Source: UMGS75 sp964507405 (lineage in GTDB: Bacteria; Bacillota_I; Bacilli_A; ML615J-28; CAG-313). From it: a stretch of 28,143 bases of DNA. The stretch covers positions 1 through 28,143 of the forward strand of contig CAZDPJ010000017.1 of NCBI GenBank assembly GCA_964507405.1. The letters run 5' to 3'. A program made the translations under genes and the position numbers. Shown piece after piece: positions 13,589 to 22,370 of the stretch (positions within the stretch are counted from its first letter, which is position 1; each line of letters starts with the position of its first letter). The notes under the pieces were generated by a model. It saw nothing but the letters and a program-made list of their open reading frames with translations, made no database searches and was not told the origin of the DNA.

Positions 13589-14615
13589 AATTGCATTTTC
13601 TCATCTGCGAGATTACTTCTGATGACACTTGTCCCATAAGTACTCCTTCGTCCCAACAGTTGAAGTCATCAAATAGCAATAGTTTTTTATCTTCTTGACC
13701 AATAGTGCAAACAATATCTTCATCAAATATATCCGAAATGAAATATTGATATAATCCTTTACTATACACAATTTTTTCTTCCGTCTTTTCAAGATATTTG
13801 CAAATATATTGTATTTCTTTCATTAAATCTGCGTGAGAAGAAATAGGTTCGAAATCGGACCTACCAAAACGGCTATTAAAATACGAGTTCTGTATAGTTG
13901 TAGTTCTTTTATGTGAGCTAAAACTATAATCACTGTGTTCAAATAGTTCACCAATCATTGAATCAGGTGGGATAGAAAACAATCCGTGAAAATGCAATCT
14001 TTTTGTTTCTGGTGCTCGTTCCCATACACCCATATATTTCCAATTCTTTCTTGTAGATAAGTTTTGTAGCGATTTACTCAATTTCTTCTTAAAACTAATT
14101 TCATTATGTAATTTATCATCATAAGTGAATGTACAAAAATAATTAAAATCAACCAAGTTGGCTTTTCTTGTCATACGGATACGCCTACATACTAGATTTC
14201 TTTGCTTGCGTTCCATTTGTAATTGAACATAATTTTCACAATATTCCTTTGTTTCAAAATAAGGCATCATATCTTTTATAATCAACTTTTGCCTTTGTTT
14301 TCTTGTGTTGTCTATATACTTCGTATAGAGTTCATTAAATAATTCTTTCTTTGTTAATTGTCTGGTTCTTTTTGGCTTATTTTCAACCTTTTCAGCTTCA
14401 TCAGACACATCTTCAACAACTTCTTCAAATTCATTTAATTCATCATTTATAGGCGAAATAGAGGGCTCGGTATTTTCAACCGAGTCCTTTACTTCATCTT
14501 GAACAGTTATAGTTTCCTCAAGCTTTATTCTTCTGCGTTTTGCAGGTCTTTCTGTATGAGGAATTGCTATATAATGACTGCCATCAAAATATACTTTGGT
14601 TTCTCCATACGGCAT
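13587..14615 (-). CDS. HUH rolling-circle replication initiator (inovirus/microvirus-type Rep)
   Basis: A 342-aa Rep from ATG 14615, chosen because TTTGGAGGTTTTT precedes it; the frame extends four codons further to a TTG. HUH endonuclease motifs are in order: motif 1 FNYFCTFTYDD (about 157-167), motif 2 RLHFHGLF with the metal-binding His208-x-His210, motif 3 IQYICKYLEK with Tyr270 and Tyr274, one of which should attack the origin DNA. Such proteins nick the plus origin and start rolling-circle synthesis of filamentous and micro-phage genomes and related plasmids. The first 90 residues are an extra acidic tail (EFEEVVEDVSDEAEKVEN) not needed for catalysis. It is the last gene of the long minus-strand module, directly followed by the palindromic region that probably contains its target. 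Confidence 0.8.
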   Translation of the reverse strand: MPYGETKVYFDGSHYIAIPHTERPAKRRRIKLEETITVQDEVKDSVENTEPSISPINDELNEFEEVVEDVSDEAEKVENKPKRTRQLTKKELFNELYTKYIDNTRKQRQKLIIKDMMPYFETKEYCENYVQLQMERKQRNLVCRRIRMTRKANLVDFNYFCTFTYDDKLHNEISFKKKLSKSLQNLSTRKNWKYMGVWERAPETKRLHFHGLFSIPPDSMIGELFEHSDYSFSSHKRTTTIQNSYFNSRFGRSDFEPISSHADLMKEIQYICKYLEKTEEKIVYSKGLYQYFISDIFDEDIVCTIGQEDKKLLLFDDFNCWDEGVLMGQVSSEVISQMRKCN

Positions 14616-14640
14616 AAAAACCTCCAAACTTTATTTAATT

Positions 14641-14853
14641 TTATTTGTGCTTTTTCTTATACTCTGGAGTATTTTTATAAAGCAAAGCATATTCATAATT
14701 GCCGTGCTTTTTCATCTCTTGCTTTAAAAGTTTAGTATCTCCAGAATAAGATGCTTTACGAAGATTATCTTCGCTTTTGTGATATCCATATTCAAGGGCT
14801 TCCTTTGAATATGTTTTTGCTAATTTCTTTTGATGTGATGTAAAAAATCCCAT
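14641..14853 (-). CDS. Small basic hypothetical protein
   Basis: A 70-aa, Lys/Tyr-rich soluble protein (MGFFTSHQKKLAK...NTPEYKKKHK) without recognised family. It starts one base after the preceding gene's stop with a GGAGACAAAAT ribosome-binding site and lies 25 bp before rep. Its basic charge suits binding to nucleic acid or membrane surface; this is only a guess from composition. Confidence 0.65.
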   Translation of the reverse strand: MGFFTSHQKKLAKTYSKEALEYGYHKSEDNLRKASYSGDTKLLKQEMKKHGNYEYALLYKNTPEYKKKHK

Positions 14854-14854
14854 T

Positions 14855-15175
14855 TTATTTTGTCTCCTTTAATTTTTTATTTTTATTAAATATCTTCTTA
14901 AAGAACTGCAAAATTTTATTATTCTTCTTTGGATTTTCTTCTTGATTCTTTAACTTTGCTTTATTCTTTTGCTTTTTATTAAACTCTTTTTGGTAAATTT
15001 TATCTTCTTTGTCTATCTTCTTAAATGTCTTTTTCAGATTTTTGAAGATATAACGACAGATTTTATCATTATACTTTTGAGGAACATAATCAGCTGTATC
15101 TAGCGTATGCTCAAAAGTTTCATAATACTTTACCAGAGTTTGATTTATAAGCTTATTCTTATTGTAATTTATCAT
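14855..15175 (-). CDS. Small, very basic hypothetical protein
   Basis: A 106-aa protein from ATG 15175, chosen because AAAGGAGAACAAAAAGCA precedes it; the longer frame to 15223 lies inside the Zot-like gene. It overlaps the end of that gene by 17 bp. The N-terminal half is helical (NKNKLINQTLVKYYETFEHTLD) and the C-terminal half is Lys/Asn-rich with an amphipathic KILQFFKKIFNKNKK end. No transmembrane segment. Tight coupling with the ATPase gene suggests a partner in assembly or replication; not recognised otherwise. Confidence 0.65.
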   Translation of the reverse strand: MINYNKNKLINQTLVKYYETFEHTLDTADYVPQKYNDKICRYIFKNLKKTFKKIDKEDKIYQKEFNKKQKNKAKLKNQEENPKKNNKILQFFKKIFNKNKKLKETK

Positions 15176-15986
15176 TGCTTTTTGTTCTCCTTTGGTAAAA
15201 ATTATTCGGAAGCTCATCATCAACTTCTTCTAAAAATCTTATATAACCTTCAAGCGATTCTTCCGTTGGTTTACTTGGGTTATAATCAAAATCTTCTTCA
15301 AAATGACCTGAATAAAATTTAGGTTTACAACTTTGGCTATCATAAAGGGAAAAGACATTATAATCAGCAATAACAGTTTCTTCTGTATAGCAAGTTGTGT
15401 CTTTTTTACCCGAAGCCATATATTTATCAAACAACTGACTATTTTCTATTTTTCTAATCTTCCATTTTAGAGCATTAACTCTACCATAATTATCATAACT
15501 TAATCTCAAATTTACTATTTCTATAAACTGTGCTAATTCTCTTATATTAACATCAATGAGCATAGGCCTTTGTGTATCAAGATAAATATCAAGATTGTTA
15601 TGTCCGTGTTGTTCATACCAGCGTGATTGCCACTCTGGGAAGTACATACTCATACGACTATTAAGGTATTTTTGTGCTTCAGTTATACCAATTACTTCAT
15701 AAGGCAAATTGAAATGTGTTTTAACAAAAGGATTATCAAAGCCCAATCTAAATGGGTTAATAACTCTACTGGGTCTTAATCTATACCCAAACTTGCGAAA
15801 GCCAATAGAATAATTTGAACTTACACAATGTTTGGGTATTGAAAGATTAAAACCTTTTGAGTTTTTTCTGATTATCTCTTTTGCCATCTTATTATTTCTG
15901 TCTTTGTTAAATGCACATTCATTAAGTAAATGAGTCATAAAACAAGTTTTACCAGTTCTAGGTGGTGCGAAGATAATCGTTATCAT
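15159..15986 (-). CDS. Zot/pI-like filamentous phage assembly ATPase
   Basis: A 275-aa P-loop ATPase resembling Zot of CTXphi and pI of Ff phages, the motor that drives virion extrusion. Walker A is APPRTGKT (7-14), right at the N terminus as in Zot. The Walker B region reads NLDIYLDTQRPMLIDVNIRELAQFIEI, where TQRP followed by 'id..iR.l' is the family hallmark. A basic stretch and 'GITEAQKYLNSR' before it fits 'vIDEaq.f...r'. Family members usually continue into one transmembrane helix and an extracytoplasmic tail; none is visible here, so the protein either lacks it or relies on a partner. The start is coupled to the adhesin gene stop (GGGGGTTAATTATG). This gene is the main marker for calling the block inovirus-like. 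Confidence 0.78.
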   Translation of the reverse strand: MITIIFAPPRTGKTCFMTHLLNECAFNKDRNNKMAKEIIRKNSKGFNLSIPKHCVSSNYSIGFRKFGYRLRPSRVINPFRLGFDNPFVKTHFNLPYEVIGITEAQKYLNSRMSMYFPEWQSRWYEQHGHNNLDIYLDTQRPMLIDVNIRELAQFIEIVNLRLSYDNYGRVNALKWKIRKIENSQLFDKYMASGKKDTTCYTEETVIADYNVFSLYDSQSCKPKFYSGHFEEDFDYNPSKPTEESLEGYIRFLEEVDDELPNNFYQRRTKSNDKLQ

Positions 15987-15988
15987 AA

Positions 15989-18900
15989 TTAACCCCCAAT
16001 AGCATTAAGATATTGTTCAAGGGTATAACCATAATAAGTTGTACAATTAGTTGAAGATGAGTTTTTATTCCAACCTTCAGCCATTTGACATTCTTCTTCT
16101 GTAAACTCACAATAAATCACAAGATTTGTACAGTTCATAAATGTATTTGTACCTTCTTTAATTACATTCTTTGGAATATAAATAGAAGTCATTGCTTCAC
16201 AACCATAGAAAGTCATATATCCTAATTCAGTACAATTTGCAGGAATTATAATTGATTGTAAACTTGAACAACCATAGAATACACCAGCAATAGATTTAAC
16301 TTGCGAATTAGCATCAAATGTAATAGAAGTCATTGAACGACAGTTTTGGAACGCACTATCACCAATAGCAACAACGCTATATGGAATGTGAATAGATGTT
16401 AATTCTGTACAAGCCAAGAATGCAGAACTGTTAATCATTTTTGTATTAGGATTTATTTCACAAGAAGTTATCATTCTATCTGTATAACCAGCCAATAGAA
16501 CATAAGGATTAGTTTCATTTCCTAGATATTTTGCATTATCGTAAATGTTGTATGTTAAATTATCATTATACCTAAATGCAGAATCTCCCATTTCCACTAA
16601 ACCACTACTTAAACGAACAGTTGTTAACCCTTTACAACTATCAAAAGCATATCTTCCAATGCTTGTAATATTGTCGTGCATAATAACTGTTGTTAATGAA
16701 TCACAACCATAGAAAGCATATCTGCCAATTTTAGTGATAGACTCTGGAATAACAACCTCTGTTAAAAGTTCACCGTTAAGATATACATTTTTAGCTTGTT
16801 CCATAGGGTTACAATAAGATAAGTTTTCGAAGTCAATATTTAACCATTGTTCTAAATCGAAGAAATATAAATCATCAAGTGATGGTCCACTATACATACT
16901 AAAAGCGTAATTTCCAACAGCTTTTACATTTCTTCCCATAGTAATAGTTTTAAGCATTGCACCTTTATCTGACATACCTGACCAAGTAAATAAGTATGCT
17001 GGAACTCTTTCAACACTATCACCAATAATTAAATCTATACCGTTGTCGTGTCCTGCAAGCATAAATGAATAGTTATTTGATTCTAGGTCAGAACAATTTA
17101 TTGCATTATAATTTACAGTTGTAATTGTTGAAATTTCATAGAAAACATATCTACCAATAGATTCAACATTTTCACCAATGTTTATAGTTTTTATGTTTGG
17201 ATTATAAGTGGTTCTTTCATAATATGGAACAAATAAACCTGTTGGAATTCGTTTTACACTATTTCCAAAGTTTACTGTAATACCATCTTCCAAAGTACCA
17301 GCTTTAGCAAACTTATAATCACGAATAGTATTATCTGCACAGTTGATAGCATTAAAGTTAATTTCTGTTAAATGAGTACAACTGTGGAAAGCATAAGCAC
17401 CAACACTTGTAACATTTTCAGGAATTGTAATTGAGTATAGATTTGTACAATTATACAAGAAACCACTTGTAGCACTACCAGCAGAATAAATACTTGTTAC
17501 TTCATTTGATATTACAAGTTTACCTGGCATTGTTCTAAATGTTGCAATGTTGCTACCGTTTGAAACTACACCAGCACTTGAAACTTGAACATAATTATTT
17601 TCAATCATTTCGTCCCAAGTCATTAAAAGTTCATTATCAGTGCTATATAAACCAGCAAGTTGTTGAACAAATTTAGCAATAAATGTTGTATTTTGGTTAA
17701 TTGGATATCCTGCTAAATCAATAACATTTTCACCATCAATAGTCCAACCTTCAAAATAATGAGAATCCTTTGTTGGTTCTTTTCTTAAAGTTGCATAATC
17801 GCCACTTGTAACAATTTCACTAGCAAAAACATTACCTTGACTCAAATATGTTACATCATATCTATAAGTAATATTTGCAACAAATGTTGTAGGTGTAATA
17901 ATGCTATAAGTTGAAGCATCTACAAACGAACCATTTACAGTCCAACCATTGAAGATAATGTGTTCATCATATCCCAATTCAGGAACTAATGAATATCCAG
18001 CATTTCTTACAGATTGAGTTGAAATAGTTTTATTGTCATAGATGAATGAAACATTGTGAACTTGTGTAAATCTAGCAATATAAGTAATATTACCAGTTAC
18101 TTGAATGCTTGAAATATTACTAATAACATCAACGCCATTTACAGTCCAACCATCAAATTCATAACCAGCTTTTGTTGGATTTGTAGGCAATGTTGCACAA
18201 CCATTTTTAACAACAAGTTGTTTGTTGTATTCATTGTTATCAACCATAAATTTAACATCATATTTATAAGTAATATCAGCCACAAATATTGTGTCTTGTG
18301 TAATAACATAATTATTAACATTTACAATTTCGCCATTAACTTTCCAGCCATTAAACACTTTATAAGCAGTGCTTTCAGTACTTATAGATTTAGCTGTTGC
18401 ATTTTCTCTAACAGTTTGTAATGAAATTGAAGAATCTTCGTAAATAAATGATACATTATAAACTTTTGTAAATACGGCATAATAAGTTGTATTGCTTGTT
18501 ATTTGTAATGTTGAAGTATTTATAACATCAATACCATTTAATGACCAACCATCAAATTCATAGCCTACCTTTGTTGGATTTGAAGGCAAGTTAGGATAGT
18601 TGTTTGAAGTTACAATTTGTGTATTGTAATTTGTGTTATCAACTTTATAAACAACATCATATCTATAAGTAATATCTGCTACAAAAGTTGTATCTGTTGT
18701 TACTTTATAGGTTGAAACTTCTACAATACTTCCATTAACTTTCCAGCCATTGAAAATCTTATATGCAGTGTTTTCAACACTTACATTGTTTGCAATTTGT
18801 CCGTTTCTAATAACTTGTGTAGATTTTGTAGTATCTTCATAAACAAAACTTACATTGTGTAATTTAGTAAATACTGCAGTATAGTTTGTATGAGCAGTAA

Positions 18901-20332
18901 TCTTGCTTGTTTCAACATTAACAATATTTACATTATCAGCAGTCCAACCATCAAATTCATAACCAACTTTTGTTGGGTTTGTAGGCAATGTTGCAAAATT
19001 ATTTTTTTCTACAATTTGTGAATCATAATTAGCACCATCAACAACGAAATTAACATTGTATTTGTAGGTTAAATCTGCAACAATCTTTGTATTTTCATTG
19101 ATTGTATATGTAGATAAATCAATAAATTCACCATTAACAGTCCAACCATTGAAAATAATATAATTAGTATTAGCAGGAGTATTAACTGCAACTGTTGAAC
19201 CTTTATTTACAATTTGAATATTATAAACGCTACCATCATATTCAAATGTTGCTGCAACTTGATTATCATTTTCTAAATTAGCAATATAGTTTTCATAATA
19301 TTGAACACTTTCTTCTAATTCTTTAATTTTTGCATTAAGTGAAGAAATTGTAGAATTATTATTTTGACTTTGATAGGTTATATCACTAATTTGTTGATTC
19401 AAGTTAGTTATTTGAGCATTTAAACTTGCGATTGTATTCAAATGCAAATTGTTTGTGTGTTCAAGTTGTGTATTAACATTTTGCAAGTTAACTATTTGAT
19501 TATTAAGACTTGAAATTGTATTGTAATAATTTGTATTTTCAAGTATTAAATTATCTTTTTCTTTTGTTAAAGTCGCAACTTCTTTTTCTAAACTATCAAT
19601 AGATTGTAAATAATCATTATTGATTCTAGTTAATGAAGTTATTTGCTCATTTAAAGAACTAATCTCGTTGTTCAACATAGCAATTTGAGTTTGGTTTGCT
19701 TGTTTATCAGTAGATAATTCAACAATTTGAGCATTTAATTCATTTATACTAATACGCAAATTAGATATAGTAGTTTCATTATTTGTAATAGTTTGGTTCA
19801 ATCCTGCAATTTGTGTATTAAGGCTAACAATTTGACCATTTAATCCATTTATTGTAGTTTCATTAGTTTGAATTACATTATTTAGATTTGTAATCTGAAC
19901 ATTCAAATTAGAAATTTGATTATTTAAGTTAGTAATGGTTTTTTCATTGTCAACTTTATTAGTATTTAGGTTAGCAATTTCTGATTCTAAAGAAGTTTTT
20001 TGATTAGTTAAACTTGTAATTTGATTTTGACAATCTTGATTAGTATTTTTTAATGAAGCTATTTGAGAATTGAGTTGTGAAATAGAATCATTTAATGTTG
20101 TAATAGTATCTCTATAACCATTTATCAATTCATCATATTCGCCTTTATTGTCTAATGCTGTATCATACCCATCTTGATAGGCATTATTCAAATCTTCTTG
20201 TGTATAAAGTCCCGTTCCAGAAATACCTTCTTGAACTTTATTGAAGTTGGTAATACCCCAAGTGAGAACAAAACCAAAAGCACCGACAAAGATTATGCTG
20301 AATATTAAGCCAACAATTTTCTTTGCGTCCAT
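15989..20332 (-). CDS. Giant membrane-anchored coiled-coil / InlB-repeat / BspA-LRR adhesin
   Basis: A 1447-aa protein in four parts. Residues 5-30 form one hydrophobic segment, predicted type II anchor or uncleaved signal. Residues 64-357 are a long coiled coil with Asn/Ser-rich heptads (NLNNQI, SLNTQI, ELNAQI). About 360-905 hold eight InlB/Flg_new-type repeats, alternating two types ending 'IFNGWxVNG' and 'YEFDGWxxxG'. About 940-1440 carry BspA-like leucine-rich repeats (IPENVTSVGAYAFHSCTHL and similar). Such domains bind host or bacterial surfaces. In this position, between the small membrane proteins and the Zot-like ATPase, it could be the receptor-binding minor coat protein (pIII role), a fibre on the virion tip, or a lysogenic surface adhesin. 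It is far larger than pIII of known phages. No LPXTG or C-terminal membrane anchor is visible. The ribosome-binding site is AAGGAGGACTTT. Confidence 0.8.
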   Translation of the reverse strand: MDAKKIVGLIFSIIFVGAFGFVLTWGITNFNKVQEGISGTGLYTQEDLNNAYQDGYDTALDNKGEYDELINGYRDTITTLNDSISQLNSQIASLKNTNQDCQNQITSLTNQKTSLESEIANLNTNKVDNEKTITNLNNQISNLNVQITNLNNVIQTNETTINGLNGQIVSLNTQIAGLNQTITNNETTISNLRISINELNAQIVELSTDKQANQTQIAMLNNEISSLNEQITSLTRINNDYLQSIDSLEKEVATLTKEKDNLILENTNYYNTISSLNNQIVNLQNVNTQLEHTNNLHLNTIASLNAQITNLNQQISDITYQSQNNNSTISSLNAKIKELEESVQYYENYIANLENDNQVAATFEYDGSVYNIQIVNKGSTVAVNTPANTNYIIFNGWTVNGEFIDLSTYTINENTKIVADLTYKYNVNFVVDGANYDSQIVEKNNFATLPTNPTKVGYEFDGWTADNVNIVNVETSKITAHTNYTAVFTKLHNVSFVYEDTTKSTQVIRNGQIANNVSVENTAYKIFNGWKVNGSIVEVSTYKVTTDTTFVADITYRYDVVYKVDNTNYNTQIVTSNNYPNLPSNPTKVGYEFDGWSLNGIDVINTSTLQITSNTTYYAVFTKVYNVSFIYEDSSISLQTVRENATAKSISTESTAYKVFNGWKVNGEIVNVNNYVITQDTIFVADITYKYDVKFMVDNNEYNKQLVVKNGCATLPTNPTKAGYEFDGWTVNGVDVISNISSIQVTGNITYIARFTQVHNVSFIYDNKTISTQSVRNAGYSLVPELGYDEHIIFNGWTVNGSFVDASTYSIITPTTFVANITYRYDVTYLSQGNVFASEIVTSGDYATLRKEPTKDSHYFEGWTIDGENVIDLAGYPINQNTTFIAKFVQQLAGLYSTDNELLMTWDEMIENNYVQVSSAGVVSNGSNIATFRTMPGKLVISNEVTSIYSAGSATSGFLYNCTNLYSITIPENVTSVGAYAFHSCTHLTEINFNAINCADNTIRDYKFAKAGTLEDGITVNFGNSVKRIPTGLFVPYYERTTYNPNIKTINIGENVESIGRYVFYEISTITTVNYNAINCSDLESNNYSFMLAGHDNGIDLIIGDSVERVPAYLFTWSGMSDKGAMLKTITMGRNVKAVGNYAFSMYSGPSLDDLYFFDLEQWLNIDFENLSYCNPMEQAKNVYLNGELLTEVVIPESITKIGRYAFYGCDSLTTVIMHDNITSIGRYAFDSCKGLTTVRLSSGLVEMGDSAFRYNDNLTYNIYDNAKYLGNETNPYVLLAGYTDRMITSCEINPNTKMINSSAFLACTELTSIHIPYSVVAIGDSAFQNCRSMTSITFDANSQVKSIAGVFYGCSSLQSIIIPANCTELGYMTFYGCEAMTSIYIPKNVIKEGTNTFMNCTNLVIYCEFTEEECQMAEGWNKNSSSTNCTTYYGYTLEQYLNAIGG

Positions 20333-20343
20333 AAAGTCCTCCT

Positions 20344-20862
20344 TTATAAAATTTCCACAACGCTCAACCTAATACCATTATCAGAAAAGTATTGCTCTAA
20401 AAACGAAGCACTTTCTTGACCATTAGTAGCAAGTCGGAGTTGGGTTTTATTGCTTAAAAATTGTATTGACAAATTCATAGCTGAATTACAAACTATGTTT
20501 CCTTCGGTGTCATAGAAGTCCATATAAATTGTTGTAAATATTGAACCAGCATTTATATCAGCACCAATTAAAACAAAATCATTTAATTCAACTCGATATT
20601 GTTTTGTTAAACCATTAAAGTCATCAACCTTTAATTGTTCAACTTCAAAATAATATTCATCTGGATTTGCGTCATTATAAATATCGTTATAAAAGACAAC
20701 GCTCGTAGATGAATAATTAAAACTTTCTTGACTAAATTGATTTGAAATATCAATAGAGCCATTTATATAACTTTCTGCTTTTATGTCCTTATACAGTTCA
20801 ATACCTAAAAAAGTACCAACTATAATTAAAACAATGCAGATTACATAGGTGTACCATTTCAT
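20344..20862 (-). CDS. Small membrane-anchored protein, candidate minor virion protein
   Basis: A 172-aa protein with one N-terminal hydrophobic helix (WYTYVICIVLIIVGTFLGIELY, about 3-24) and a beta-rich outside domain of about 145 residues. No family recognised. It overlaps the 422-aa gene by 4 bp (ATGA) and sits 11 bp before the giant adhesin gene, so the three are made together. In filamentous phages this position would be taken by minor coat genes; a role as virion-tip or membrane assembly protein is inferred from place and topology. Confidence 0.7.
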   Translation of the reverse strand: MKWYTYVICIVLIIVGTFLGIELYKDIKAESYINGSIDISNQFSQESFNYSSTSVVFYNDIYNDANPDEYYFEVEQLKVDDFNGLTKQYRVELNDFVLIGADINAGSIFTTIYMDFYDTEGNIVCNSAMNLSIQFLSNKTQLRLATNGQESASFLEQYFSDNGIRLSVVEIL

Positions 20863-22127
20863 AGAACCACCTCCACAAATTCGTTATTTATTGCATTTTG
20901 TGCAATATCTAACATTATTCCGTTAGAATATTTCAATGTTTGTAATCTGGAATTGTATAAAGCTTTATCTAAAATATAAAATTTTTGACTCTGACCATTA
21001 AGGGCAAGTGTATCAATTTCAAAATTTTCAAAAGCGTTATAGTCAAGTCCAACTATTTTCTTTGTTGAATCAGATAAATCTAAATTGATATTTACTTTTG
21101 TTCTAGGCATTTCGGCAAATAGTTTTTTAGTATCCATATTTAGAGATACAAAATACCCATCATAGACTGAACTATATCTATAAGATAAATCTTTTTCTGT
21201 AAGAGTATAAACCATTCTTTCTTGCCAATAAGTTGTATCAATTTCTTCTTCAACAATGTCATATTTTGAATTACATTCAATAATTCCAAACATTGATTGA
21301 CTGCTATTTCTAGCACCATTTTCGTCATAATGGAATTTCAACACTGCATAATTGTTTACTATATCAGCACCTGAATCTTTGTTGAATTTTTTACCATCAT
21401 ATTCATATACAGAGAAGTATGTAGATAAGTTTAATGTGATATAATAATCGCCATATCCAGCACTATTGCTTTTAACAGCATTCATTACATCTGCAAAAAC
21501 ATCACCCCAATCGTAGTAAACAGTGTGTACTGTTTCTTTATTCCAAATCCACAATGTGTACCATTGTCTTTGATAAGTGGAATAGTTATAACTTCCTGTA
21601 AGTTGAATTTGAAAAGGTTTGTCATCAATCTTGATTGTTAATAAGGTTTCACGATTAAGAACAGTTGCAAGTTTTCCACCTTCCCAGCTAATACCATTAG
21701 TTGAGTCATAATAATAGAAGTCATCAAGGACAGTAGTTTGAGCTTCTGCATCACTTGAAACATAGTGCATATAGGTTTCAAAATCGCCAATATATTGCAT
21801 ACCAGTTGAACGACAAGAAATTGTGGACAAACTTGTATCAGTAAAGTAATCTAATCTCATTTCTTGAAGTTCAATACCATTTTTCTTATCATTAGAATAA
21901 TAATTTACATTAAACAGAACTCTGCTTTCGTAAATATCTAATTCTTCTTGTGTTAAATCATCTGCTTTTTCCACAAGGTCAATAGGTATTTGGTCGCCAA
22001 TATAATTAGTTCCAGTCGTATAATCTTTAACAAAGATTTGATAATAGCCATAAACAATAGATACAAGAGCACCGATTATAGCCAAAAACAAACAACAGCA
22101 ATTTCCAATTACTTTCAATGTTTTCAT
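20859..22127 (-). CDS. 422-aa membrane-anchored protein, candidate minor coat/assembly protein
   Basis: An N-terminal hydrophobic segment (VIGNCCCLFLAIIGALVSIVYGYYQIFV, about 6-33) is followed by roughly 390 residues rich in Tyr, Asp, Ser and Thr with alternating hydrophobics, typical of an extracellular beta-rich domain. No C-terminal hydrophobic anchor is seen. Family not recognised. It is the first gene after the terminator that follows the two tiny membrane proteins, a position equal to gene III in Ff phages. Possible roles are adsorption, capping of the filament or membrane release. The ATG follows TTAAGGAGGATTT. Confidence 0.7.
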   Translation of the reverse strand: MKTLKVIGNCCCLFLAIIGALVSIVYGYYQIFVKDYTTGTNYIGDQIPIDLVEKADDLTQEELDIYESRVLFNVNYYSNDKKNGIELQEMRLDYFTDTSLSTISCRSTGMQYIGDFETYMHYVSSDAEAQTTVLDDFYYYDSTNGISWEGGKLATVLNRETLLTIKIDDKPFQIQLTGSYNYSTYQRQWYTLWIWNKETVHTVYYDWGDVFADVMNAVKSNSAGYGDYYITLNLSTYFSVYEYDGKKFNKDSGADIVNNYAVLKFHYDENGARNSSQSMFGIIECNSKYDIVEEEIDTTYWQERMVYTLTEKDLSYRYSSVYDGYFVSLNMDTKKLFAEMPRTKVNINLDLSDSTKKIVGLDYNAFENFEIDTLALNGQSQKFYILDKALYNSRLQTLKYSNGIMLDIAQNAINNEFVEVVL

Positions 22128-22155
22128 AAATCCTCCTTAAAAATTATTAAAAAGA

Positions 22156-22195
22156 AAAAAGCACTAGATAGATTCAGTTCTAAATAGTGCTTTTT
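22156..22195 (-). terminator. Central terminator after the coat-candidate genes
   Basis: AAAAAGCACTA (22156-22166) and TAGTGCTTTTT (22185-22195) make a perfect 11-bp stem with a T-rich minus-strand exit. It begins 5 bp after the stop of the 52-aa gene and lies upstream of the 422-aa gene. Ff phages have a terminator at the same place, between genes VIII and III, giving high coat and low minor-coat expression. Confidence 0.8.
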
Positions 22196-22199
22196 GTGA

Positions 22200-22358
22200 T
22201 TAAACTATGCCATTCCAACCAAAGAGATTTAAAGCATCAGCTAGCCAGCCAAGAGCAATGCCAATATATTCAAATATCTTTGAAAAAATAGACAATGGCC
22301 AAGTTCCAAATAACACCACTAAAACAATTATTAAAATTGTAATAAATAGGCTTTTCAT
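22200..22358 (-). CDS. 52-aa membrane protein, candidate coat or minor coat protein
   Basis: A very short gene. The product begins MKSLFITILIIVLVVLFGTW, one hydrophobic helix at the N terminus, and continues with an amphipathic stretch (FSKIFEYIGIALGWLADALN) ending GWNGIV. Size and composition fit filamentous-phage virion proteins (33-75 aa, one membrane helix). The ribosome-binding AAGG overlaps the stop of the 69-aa gene (GCATAAGGCTGATGTCCTATG), 12 bp upstream, so translation is coupled. The strong terminator follows directly. Codon use matches its neighbours and the frame has no competing start. It could be the major coat protein or a VII/IX-type tip protein. The opposite strand has a longer open frame, which I judge a shadow. 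Confidence 0.7.
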   Translation of the reverse strand: MKSLFITILIIVLVVLFGTWPLSIFSKIFEYIGIALGWLADALNLFGWNGIV

Positions 22359-22370
22359 AGGACATCAGCC

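Noticed and set aside
19260..20150. Regular DNA repeats that could be mistaken for a CRISPR array or tandem repeat
   Set aside because: They are heptad repeats of a coiled coil kept in one long frame, without constant repeat or spacer lengths. No CRISPR array or cas gene is seen in the window.
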